NCBI GenBank assembly: GCA_938046775.1
Contig: CALIXB010000015.1
Span: forward strand, 1-46,925
Direction of reading: 5' to 3'
Length of the DNA: 46,925 bases
Origin: an uncultured Candidatus Saccharibacteria bacterium
GTDB lineage: Bacteria > Patescibacteriota > Saccharimonadia > Saccharimonadales > Saccharimonadaceae
How positions within the stretch are numbered: position 1 is the first letter of the stretch; each line of letters opens with the position of its first letter. Below the pieces are notes generated by a model, which saw nothing but the letters and a program-made list of their open reading frames with translations, was not told where the DNA came from and made no database searches. The position numbers and the translations under genes were made by a program. Shown here piece after piece: positions 6,856-13,852 of this stretch.

Positions 6856-7455
6856 ATGAACTCGCCCAAATCCTATCTTATTCCTACAGTGATCGAGAAG
6901 TCTGCTGATGGCGAGCGGGCGTTTGATATCTATTCACGCCTGCTGAATGAGCGGATTATTTTCCTCGGCGAGGAGGTTAACGAGCATACCGCCAACAGTG
7001 TGGTGGCGCAGCTACTGCATCTGGCGCACGTTGACCCGGAGGCGGACATTTCGCTATATATCAATAGTCCAGGCGGCAGCGTCTATGATGGTATGGCGAT
7101 ATATGACACCATGAATTTTATCAAACCGGACGTGGCGACCTATGGCATTGGTTTACAGGCCAGCATGGGTGCATTTCTGCTCAGTTCGGGCGCCAAAGGC
7201 AAGCGGTTCTGCTTGCCGCACGCCAAGGTGATGATCCATCAGCCATCCTCTGGCACACGTGGCAAGGTGACCGACATGGAAATTGACCTGAAAGAAACGC
7301 TGGAAGTGAAGGAGATGCTGTCGAAAATCATGGCCAAAAACACCGGCCAGAAACTCGCTAAAGTCAAGGCCGACATGGAGCGCGACTACTGGATGAGTCC
7401 TCAGGAAGCGGTACAGTATGGGCTGGTGGATAAGGTGTTGAGCAAATTGTCATAA
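6856..7455 (+). CDS. clpP: ATP-dependent Clp protease proteolytic subunit
   Basis: 199-aa serine peptidase that forms the double-heptamer barrel used by Clp ATPases. The catalytic triad is visible: Ser103 in LQASMGAFLL, His128 in MIHQP, Asp177 in ERDYWMS; their spacing (25 and 49 residues) equals that of E. coli ClpP. YINSPGGSVYDGMAIYD is the oxyanion-hole region. It begins 1 nt after the tig stop, with no ribosome site of its own outside tig, so it is probably translationally coupled. No ATPase partner (ClpX/ClpC) is in the window. Confidence 0.97.
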   Translation: MNSPKSYLIPTVIEKSADGERAFDIYSRLLNERIIFLGEEVNEHTANSVVAQLLHLAHVDPEADISLYINSPGGSVYDGMAIYDTMNFIKPDVATYGIGLQASMGAFLLSSGAKGKRFCLPHAKVMIHQPSSGTRGKVTDMEIDLKETLEVKEMLSKIMAKNTGQKLAKVKADMERDYWMSPQEAVQYGLVDKVLSKLS

Positions 7456-7545
7456 ATTTATTGGTGTTATTTTTTAATAGTGATAGCCCTTAAATAATGG
7501 ATAATAGTATAGGTGGACTATTGAAGTAGACGGCACGTCTCAAAT

Positions 7546-9084
7546 CTATATTTCATAAATGCCGTCAAACCGATTACCGGCGCCATATAATCCAGCTTGC
7601 CCCACAATTTCTCGCAAGTTATCTGAATTACGCGGCTGCTGGATAGCGCCTGGCCAGTCGTCATTAACGCGCTGATATAGTTCAAGTATCTTTTTGCCAA
7701 AATTTTTATTGACCATCAGCTCCGCCCGATAGCCGCGCCGCATTACTTCAGTTTGTCCTGTCAAATAGTTTTCAAAGCTTGGATCAATCTTGCTCAGCCG
7801 TATAGTCTGCCCATCTATCAAAATAGCAGGATCAATTAATCGTGGTTTCATTGGCGGTAGCCCGAGTGAAATACGACCCATTTCCCGAGAAACTCCTTGT
7901 CTTGCTTCATCGTCTCTGGCGACTTCTACGTGTGGAGAAACGAGACCAAACTCTTCTGAGGGGTGGCAATATGATTTCAGCGGATCAGGGAAGTCGGGGA
8001 ATGATGAGCTAACATTGGACAGCAAATAGCTTAAGTCGAGCTGTCTGACTGTGATATATGCCTGGCGCTGATCGGAAGCGATAGTCTGCATCGTCCGAGA
8101 TAGTGCGCCACCGTCACCAACCATAGACAGAGCAAACCGGAAGTCCGAATCAATACCATATATCCGATCACGCGGATGTACCGGATATCTTAGATCAATG
8201 CCGTCGCTAAAATAACTTTCTAACAAGGCTCGCTTTACCGCTGTTTGTAGCAATTCTAGCTGTAGACGATGAACAGGTTGATTCCAGTGCTCAGTCGGCA
8301 AAATACTATACCCAGCTGCAAATCGCCGCGCAAAATCTTCATTCGTCACCTCCAGCATATATTGATCGTTAATTCTAAAAAGTGACTGTGGATTTTGCAG
8401 ACTATGTTCATACGGATAGATATTAGCAGCCTTGCCAGACCAGCGCAGAATTTCGCGTAGACCATAGTCAACCCGGTCAACACACAAATCAGGCGATGGG
8501 CACTCTACCCAGTCGTCAATCTCTGGGAATACCGTCTCATCGAGCGTCAATCCATATTTTTCCAGTAGATTATCAACGCCAAATACTTCTAGTAGCTCCC
8601 GCAAATCCTGATCATGTAGATTCTCGCCTCCTTGAACACCCTGAAATATCCAGTCTCCCAAGTGTGAAAAAGCAGTCTGTCCGACATCAGAAAATAATGT
8701 CCTCAGCTCCAGAATGGTTCTTTGTCGGTCATCGAATCGGTCATCGCCCTCCGTCATCTTGCGAACAAACGCCAAACTCCCCCAGATATGCTGCCATCGG
8801 GAAAAATATGTCGTATTCGGTAAAGTTGCAAAGTGTGGCGGCAACGTTAACTGCTCGACTGCCTGAAGCCGTCGGAATAGTGGCGAGCGAGCTAACTCCA
8901 TCAGGAGTGAGTCATACGGCTGCCTATCACCAATTTTACAGTCTCCCCAAACAACGTCGTGAATTTGCATGCCATTGTCGTCAAGCTCGTACACCGGCAG
9001 CTGCAGATAATTCATGGCGACATTATCCCATCCTTCTGGACTTTTTGGGGATATATATTCTCTTGCCGCAGCTCGCACGTACAT
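7546..9084 (-). CDS. HD-superfamily phosphohydrolase-like protein with degenerate HD motif
   Basis: About 512 aa. The N-terminal half resembles HD phosphohydrolases of the dGTPase/YdhJ type: IHDVVWGD, then PLFRRLQAVEQL, YFSRWQHIWGS (first metal His, H99), LFSDVGQTAFSH, and DLCVDRVDYGLREIL. In active members the third box reads HDIGH..FSH; here it is S132-D133-V-G-Q136, so the His of the HD pair is Ser and the following His is Gln. Metal binding is probably altered or lost. The C-terminal half (after about 330) is not recognised. Start: ATG 9084 is 7 nt after TATACT with no ribosome site, a leaderless start; an in-frame ATG at 9126 is possible but would lie before this -10. Isolated gene, opposite to clpP and thyA. 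Confidence 0.7.
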   Translation of the reverse strand: MYVRAAAREYISPKSPEGWDNVAMNYLQLPVYELDDNGMQIHDVVWGDCKIGDRQPYDSLLMELARSPLFRRLQAVEQLTLPPHFATLPNTTYFSRWQHIWGSLAFVRKMTEGDDRFDDRQRTILELRTLFSDVGQTAFSHLGDWIFQGVQGGENLHDQDLRELLEVFGVDNLLEKYGLTLDETVFPEIDDWVECPSPDLCVDRVDYGLREILRWSGKAANIYPYEHSLQNPQSLFRINDQYMLEVTNEDFARRFAAGYSILPTEHWNQPVHRLQLELLQTAVKRALLESYFSDGIDLRYPVHPRDRIYGIDSDFRFALSMVGDGGALSRTMQTIASDQRQAYITVRQLDLSYLLSNVSSSFPDFPDPLKSYCHPSEEFGLVSPHVEVARDDEARQGVSREMGRISLGLPPMKPRLIDPAILIDGQTIRLSKIDPSFENYLTGQTEVMRRGYRAELMVNKNFGKKILELYQRVNDDWPGAIQQPRNSDNLREIVGQAGLYGAGNRFDGIYEI

Positions 9085-9254
9085 ACTACTCAGTATATAA
9101 CTCCTGTAGTGCAAATTGAAGCACAAACACTATTTTTAGCACTATAAGTTATGAAATATTCCTAAATATAGCTTAACGTTGTTAAAACTACCGCCATTTT
9201 TGCTTGTGGTTATGCTGAGATATTGTCATAATTTAGAAAAGGCAAGGAGGAAGT

Positions 9255-10193
9255 ATGAGGCAATATTTAGACGTCCTGCGGCATGTCCGTGATAATGGTG
9301 TGAAAAAAGGCGACCGCACCGGCACTGGTACGACGGAAGTGTTTGGCGTGCAGACGCGGTATGATTTGGCGGACGGCTTTCCGGCGATGACCACCAAGAA
9401 ATTGTATTTTACCAGTGTGGCGCACGAACTGCTGTGGTTTCTCAAAGGCACCGGCAATATTGAATATCTAGCACAAAACGGCGTGCACATTTGGGACGAG
9501 TGGCCGTACAAGAATTATTTGGAAAAAACCGGACAGGACATTCCAGAGATCAACGGCGAGGAGTGGCGCGCTGGTATGAAGGCGTTTATTAAAAAAATTG
9601 CGACCGATCACGCGTTTGCTGAAGAGTGGGGTGATTTGGGACCGGTGTACGGCGTGCAGTGGCGCAAATGGCCGGACAGCAAGGGTGGGACGATTGACCA
9701 AATCCAAAACGCCATCGACATGATACGGAATAGTCCGACGTCGCGGCGTAATATTGTTAGTGCTTGGAATGTGGCGGAAATTGACGACATTGTGCGGTCG
9801 GGCGGACTGCCGCCATGTCATACTATGTTTCAGTTTAATGTTCGGCCGGGCGGAGATGGCGAGAAGGATAAGCTGGATCTGGCGTTAACCCAGCGTTCGG
9901 CAGATATGTTCCTCGGCGTACCGTTTAATATCGCCAGCTATGCATTGCTGTTGTCGATGATCGCTCAAGTGACGGATAAGCAACCCGGCGAATTCGTCCA
10001 CACCTTGAATAGTGCGCATATTTATAACAATCACCGTGCGCAGGTCGATGAGCAATTGTCGCGCCGTCCGCTGCCGCTGCCAAAGCTGTGGCTGAATCCA
10101 GACATCAAGAGTATCGACGATTTCACCATTGACGATATCCGTCTGGAAAATTATGAACATCACCCGCCGATCAAAGCGCCGATAGCTGTGTAA
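9255..10193 (+). CDS. thyA: Thymidylate synthase
   Basis: 312-aa enzyme that methylates dUMP to dTMP with methylene-tetrahydrofolate, giving dihydrofolate. Visible motifs: GDRTGTGT near the start (folate/phosphate loop), LLWFLKGTGN, the catalytic Cys188 in LPPCHTMFQF, QRSADMFLGVPFNIASYALL (dUMP site) and HIYNNH. Ribosome site AAGGAGG is 5 nt before the ATG; a CATAAT -10 lies just upstream. It heads a block of dTMP-supply genes: folA, dCTP deaminase and tmk follow within 3 kb. Confidence 0.97.
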   Translation: MRQYLDVLRHVRDNGVKKGDRTGTGTTEVFGVQTRYDLADGFPAMTTKKLYFTSVAHELLWFLKGTGNIEYLAQNGVHIWDEWPYKNYLEKTGQDIPEINGEEWRAGMKAFIKKIATDHAFAEEWGDLGPVYGVQWRKWPDSKGGTIDQIQNAIDMIRNSPTSRRNIVSAWNVAEIDDIVRSGGLPPCHTMFQFNVRPGGDGEKDKLDLALTQRSADMFLGVPFNIASYALLLSMIAQVTDKQPGEFVHTLNSAHIYNNHRAQVDEQLSRRPLPLPKLWLNPDIKSIDDFTIDDIRLENYEHHPPIKAPIAV

Positions 10194-10227
10194 GTTGATT
10201 ATGTCTGCCGACTGAAATGGCTATAGT

Positions 10228-10482
10228 TTACTTTTTGCAGGAATTTTTCTTTGACGGAAGCATATACTTGTCGACTTCCGAGTTATACAATAGAGTGGCA
10301 ATCTTACCTATTCTGCCGACTACTTGTCCAGTTTTGTCTCGCACTGTATCAAATAGCATAGCGTCCTCTCTGGTTAGTCCAGTAGTCTTATCCGGGTATT
10401 GTACGCCTCTGAGTATTGCGTCCGTAGTGTATTCTGAGTTGTCTTCAGGGTTTAATATTTTTATACGCGCTTCGTTATCCAT
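10228..10482 (-). CDS. Small hypothetical protein (84 aa) behind a consensus promoter
   Basis: Not recognised. 84 aa, charged, starting MDNEARIKILNPEDN and ending in a Lys/Cys-rich tail; no membrane segment. The start at ATG 10482 is fixed by a textbook promoter: the ATG is 7 nt after TATAAT. A longer reading from 10518 would begin inside the -35 and is rejected. It lies tail to tail with thyA and just downstream of folA on the same strand, but has its own promoter. The promoter strength suggests substantial expression. Confidence 0.65.
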   Translation of the reverse strand: MDNEARIKILNPEDNSEYTTDAILRGVQYPDKTTGLTREDAMLFDTVRDKTGQVVGRIGKIATLLYNSEVDKYMLPSKKNSCKK

Positions 10483-10489
10483 GTGTTGT

Positions 10490-10518
10490 ATTATATCACA
10501 AGTATCAAATACTGTCAA
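10490..10518 (-). promoter_or_regulatory. Perfect consensus sigma70-type promoter
   Basis: Minus strand TTGACA (10513-10518), 17-nt spacer, TATAAT (10490-10495), with TGA before the -10. Both hexamers and the spacer are ideal. ATG follows after 7 nt. Confidence 0.85.
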
Positions 10519-10528
10519 TTTAAGAGTT

Positions 10529-11023
10529 TTATTTTCTCTTATATATCACAAAATCAAAACTGTAACTATTTTCAGTATCTACCGGATGGTGTACTCGATC
10601 CACTTCCTCCCATATATTTATGTTTATCTCTGGGAAAAATGTGTCAGTGTCTGAAAATGCAGCGTCCACCTCAGTGGCGTAAATAGTATCAATTTCTGGT
10701 GTTTTCAGTGCATCTCTATAAACCTGCGAGCCGCCAATAATGAAAGTCGGATATCGTGACAAAGCTATGGCACTCTGTAAATTCATGGCTGTTAACACTT
10801 TCTTAACACCAGTGGGACGCGAGGAAATAACGATGTTCTCACGCTCTGGTAGCGGACGGCTGCCGATTGATTCAAAAGTTTTTCGACCCATAATGACATT
10901 GCCACCCTTTGTCAGCTTCTTAAAATGTGCCAAATCTGCCGGTAGGCTGCGGCCCCACGGCAAATCACCATTTCGTCCAATAGCGCGATTTTTATCATAG
11001 GCAACAACAATGGCTTTCTCCAT
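10529..11023 (-). CDS. folA: Dihydrofolate reductase
   Basis: 164-aa enzyme reducing dihydrofolate to tetrahydrofolate with NADPH, which regenerates the cofactor consumed by ThyA. Motifs: VVAYDKNRAIGRNGDLPW at the N-terminus (active-site loop with NGDLPW), VIMGRKTFESIG, and FIIGGSQVYRDAL (NADPH site). The acidic substrate-binding residue appears as Asp/Ala-containing LPADLAHFKKLT. Start ATG 11023 is 6 nt after a TAGACT -10 on the minus strand, so probably leaderless. Opposite strand to thyA and dcd but in the same functional block. Confidence 0.93.
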   Translation of the reverse strand: MEKAIVVAYDKNRAIGRNGDLPWGRSLPADLAHFKKLTKGGNVIMGRKTFESIGSRPLPERENIVISSRPTGVKKVLTAMNLQSAIALSRYPTFIIGGSQVYRDALKTPEIDTIYATEVDAAFSDTDTFFPEININIWEEVDRVHHPVDTENSYSFDFVIYKRK

Positions 11024-11127
11024 AATTTTAGTCTATCATGATGTAAAATTTACGGAAAGCTTGATGGAAATGCGGAAACTTGCCATAATGAGATTTGGTA
11101 GAAAAATCACGCAATGGGAGGTTTTTA

Positions 11128-11847
11128 GTGAGCGTGTATTCAAATAAAGATATATTGGCGGCAATTGACGATGGGACAATTGTCTGTACGCCGTTTAATC
11201 CAAAAAACGTATCAGAAGCCAGCTTGGATTTCACGCTAGGCTTTAATTTTTATAAACAGGAATATGACGAGATATCGCGGGTTTATAATCCGTTTGATAA
11301 GGCTGATGTTGATCGCTATTTTAAGGGTCCACTTAAAGCAATGCCGCACGCCGAGTGGTGTGAGCGGCATGGTTTTCGGGAGTTTCAGAATATTCCGCCA
11401 GATCATCCGATAATCGTCTTAAAGCCTGGTGAGCGAATTTTAGCACATACGCATGAATTTGTAGGGATTCGGGCGCACGGTGGCGCAGCTGAGGTAAAAA
11501 GCCGCAGTTCGTGGGGCAGAAACGGCGTGGCCGTGTGTTTTGATGCGGGCTGGGTTGACCCGGGTTATATTAATCGGATTACACTTGAGATTTACAATTT
11601 GAATAAGCACGAAAGTGTAGTGCTGCCTGTTGGCGAGAGGATTGGGCAGCTGATTTTTCATCACACTGGCCCGGTTGACGGCGGTTACGCTAGCGGGCGT
11701 GGTGGCATGAGCGGTAAATATCAGCACACTGATGACCTGGATGAATTGATCAAGACTTGGCGACCTGAAATGATGCTGCCGCGAGCCTTTAAGGACAATC
11801 GACATAAACCTATGGAAATTCCAGGTCTAAGTGAGGGGATTTTATAA
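11128..11847 (+). CDS. dcd: dCTP deaminase-family protein
   Basis: 239 aa, member of the dCTP deaminase/dUTPase fold. The core signature KSRSSWGRNG, then DAGWVDPGYINRITLEIYNL is present; the Glu of TLE is the deaminase catalytic residue, and the SRSSxxR box binds the triphosphate. Other parts (QLIFHHTGPVDGGYASG, GMSGKYQ) match the C-terminal nucleotide-covering segment. Start: GTG 11128, with GGGAGG 6-7 nt upstream; the in-frame ATG at 11095 lacks a ribosome site. It makes dUTP, or dUMP if bifunctional, for ThyA. The protein is longer than E. coli Dcd, with extra residues between about 30 and 75. Its stop overlaps the next start (TAATG). Confidence 0.85.
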   Translation: MSVYSNKDILAAIDDGTIVCTPFNPKNVSEASLDFTLGFNFYKQEYDEISRVYNPFDKADVDRYFKGPLKAMPHAEWCERHGFREFQNIPPDHPIIVLKPGERILAHTHEFVGIRAHGGAAEVKSRSSWGRNGVAVCFDAGWVDPGYINRITLEIYNLNKHESVVLPVGERIGQLIFHHTGPVDGGYASGRGGMSGKYQHTDDLDELIKTWRPEMMLPRAFKDNRHKPMEIPGLSEGIL

Positions 11848-12290
11848 TGATGACTGGCTCAATGTTCCGTTGGCGGACGAAAGAAAAAGAATATAATAAT
11901 CATAAGAAAAGTAATAGATCTGAAAGCTGTGACTTCTGTCAATTGGTGGCGCAACACACGAGTCAAGTCGTAGAAGAGACGCAGTATTGTCTAATCATTA
12001 AAAATAGATTTGGCTATGATTTTTGGGACGGCTGCGGTGTGAGTGACCATCTGATGGTGATACCTAAGCGGCACGTCGATTCGTTGGCGAATTTGAAGGA
12101 CGAGGAAAAAATTGACTATATTGATCAGGTTGCTAGGTTTGAATCTAGTGGCTATTCAATTTATGCTCGTGCCCAAGGCAGTAAAACCAAGTCGATGATA
12201 CATCAGCATACTCACTTGATAAAAATTGATGGCAAAACGAAAAAATGGCTGGTATTTTTACAGAAGCCGCATATTGTAATTACGAGGTGA
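11847..12290 (+). CDS. HIT-family (histidine triad) protein
   Basis: 147-aa protein with an N-terminal CDFCQLV (Cys pair often seen in HIT hydrolases), HLMVIPKRHVDSL, and the triad HQHTHLI (H-x-H-x-H), whose central His forms the nucleotidyl intermediate. Members split nucleotide phosphoramidates or dinucleoside polyphosphates, or transfer nucleotidyl groups; the substrate here is unknown. Coupled by TAATG overlap to dcd and by ATG/TGA overlap to tmk, so it is part of the dcd-HIT-tmk operon. The C-terminal extension after the triad is short. Confidence 0.75.
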   Translation: MMTGSMFRWRTKEKEYNNHKKSNRSESCDFCQLVAQHTSQVVEETQYCLIIKNRFGYDFWDGCGVSDHLMVIPKRHVDSLANLKDEEKIDYIDQVARFESSGYSIYARAQGSKTKSMIHQHTHLIKIDGKTKKWLVFLQKPHIVITR

Positions 12291-12292
12291 TG

Positions 12293-12952
12293 ATGGCTAG
12301 TTTAGGAAAATATATTGTTATTGAAGGTAATGACGGAACGGGCAAATCAACCCAGGTGGCTAAGTTAGCAGATTACTTTCGAGAGCGTGGGCGGACGGTT
12401 TGTGTAGTCGAGGAGCCTGGCAGTGATGATCCAGAGAAATCAACGCCAATAGCCGATGAGCTAAGAAAGGTGATTAAGAACGGTGATCTGGCCCGTTCGG
12501 CGGCGGTTAATGTGGCATTATTTTCTGCAGCACGCCGAGAATTGTGGCGGGAAAAAATTCAGCTGGCTTTAGAGCGCGGGGAGATTGTCCTGAGTGCGCG
12601 CAACTATATTTCAACGCTGGTTTATCAGGGTCGAGGCGAAGGTTATGATGAGTCTGAGATTTTACGATTAACTAAGCTGTTCACTGATGAGAGGTACTTG
12701 CATCCCGATATTATGATTATCCTAAGTTTGAGTCATGATAGGCGCGAGGAGCGAATTGCCATGCGTGGTGAGTTGAAAAATCCCGACACTTTTGAGTCGC
12801 GCGGACAGGACTTTCAGGAAAAGGTTGATGATGGCTATCTGGAAATTGCCAAGGATTACGATATCCCAGTTGTCCTAGCAGATGGAAATGTCGAAGAGGT
12901 TCATGATATGCTGATTGATGAGATTAAGGTAAGTGGAGGAATTGATGTTTGA
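12293..12952 (+). CDS. tmk: Thymidylate kinase
   Basis: 219-aa P-loop kinase that phosphorylates dTMP to dTDP. Walker A is GNDGTGKST (residues 12-20), preceded by YIVIE. VVEEPGS is the thymidine-kinase-like E-P box and SARNYISTLVYQG corresponds to the (D)RY-S-AYQ motif, with Asn in place of the usual Arg-Tyr context. The Leu-rich LSLSHDRREERIAMR is the lid region. Start: ATG 12293 with GAGG 6 nt upstream; ATG 12290 and the longer frame from 12245 are less likely because they lie inside the HIT gene. It is followed by an 8-nt overlap with the next gene. Confidence 0.88.
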   Translation: MASLGKYIVIEGNDGTGKSTQVAKLADYFRERGRTVCVVEEPGSDDPEKSTPIADELRKVIKNGDLARSAAVNVALFSAARRELWREKIQLALERGEIVLSARNYISTLVYQGRGEGYDESEILRLTKLFTDERYLHPDIMIILSLSHDRREERIAMRGELKNPDTFESRGQDFQEKVDDGYLEIAKDYDIPVVLADGNVEEVHDMLIDEIKVSGGIDV

Positions 12953-13673
12953 GGAGATACGAATAGGCAGACTGACGCCAGATGAAATTGATGATGAATG
13001 TGCGGAATCTATCCGTGATATGTGGCTGAGAGCGGGGAATCTTATAGGCGAAGGACAGGTAAATTCCGTCTTAGCACGTGCCATTTGTGACATAAATAGT
13101 CCAGACAATTTACGACGTGAGGCGAGTAGACGGGATTCTGGAATTTATGCAGTAAAAAGGCTCGGTAGCAGCGCTTTACTGGCCGCTGCGAGAGTGACTA
13201 GTAAAACGGGCAGATTTACTCCGCAATATGGCGATAATCAAGAGGGTAGGCCTATATATATGGAGATTTTTGGCGTGAGTGCTGATGCTGAGGAGGCTTG
13301 GTCAGGCTATCTCCAGAGTATGGTAGATCAGGCACGAAAGGACTTTGGTCGATTCATGGAAAGCAGAGTCACTAAGCTTTGCGCTTACGCCTCTCCCGGT
13401 GCCGATGAAAGATTCGCTAATGCTGTGAGGAGTGTTAATCCTTGTACATATGAAAAGCATGGTGGAGAGGTAGGCTCGTTTGGCGTTGTGGGTAGATTAT
13501 CCGGTCCGTATCTTCGTCATGACGTGAAGTTTGACGTTCCTCAGGCTGCTCGCGTACTTGCGGGATTGGGGGGCGCCGCCCTCTCCTTGCTGGGTAATCT
13601 AAGAGGTCCGCTCGGTAATCCAGTTCCTGCTCGTATGGGCTCTGTTGAGGAAGAATTGCCGACTGCTGCTTAG
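12945..13673 (+). CDS. Hypothetical protein coupled to tmk
   Basis: Not recognised. 242 aa from ATG 12945, with GGAGG 5-6 nt upstream, overlapping the end of tmk by 8 nt, so co-translated with it. The first two thirds look globular and mixed alpha/beta (LLAAARVTSKTG, IYMEIFGVSADAEEAW, VGSFGVVGRL), loosely like an acyltransferase fold, but no acetyl-CoA loop can be assigned. The last ~45 residues are Gly/Ala/Leu-rich (VLAGLGGAALSLLGNL) and could contact a membrane, followed by a short acidic tail. It ends the thymidylate block before the rpoB promoter. Confidence 0.6.
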   Translation: MFEEIRIGRLTPDEIDDECAESIRDMWLRAGNLIGEGQVNSVLARAICDINSPDNLRREASRRDSGIYAVKRLGSSALLAAARVTSKTGRFTPQYGDNQEGRPIYMEIFGVSADAEEAWSGYLQSMVDQARKDFGRFMESRVTKLCAYASPGADERFANAVRSVNPCTYEKHGGEVGSFGVVGRLSGPYLRHDVKFDVPQAARVLAGLGGAALSLLGNLRGPLGNPVPARMGSVEEELPTAA

Positions 13674-13691
13674 GATAGTTATGCAAACCCC

Positions 13692-13720
13692 TTGATTTTA
13701 TTGACATTTTTCGTCATAAT
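13692..13720 (+). promoter_or_regulatory. Promoter of rpoB-rpoC
   Basis: TTGATT (13692-13697), 17-nt spacer, CATAAT (13715-13720). A perfect TTGACA also sits at 13701-13706 but its best -10 (TACTTA) is poor. The mRNA leader is about 125 nt and contains a 28-codon ORF (13746-13832) of unknown meaning. Confidence 0.6.
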
Positions 13721-13852
13721 GATTACTTAGAGAAGTAGTGTATTCATGGCGGGTGAAAATTGCGAGCGGGCAAATCGTGATTTTAGGCTATGGATTAGGG
13801 ATCTTCACGGCCGTCTATCAACCACTAAATAAAGCGAGGAGTGTTTACGCCT

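Noticed and set aside
8496..9119. 207-codon plus-strand ORF opposite the HD-like gene
   Set aside because: It is the shadow of a coding strand with recognisable HD-family motifs; no ribosome site or promoter of its own.
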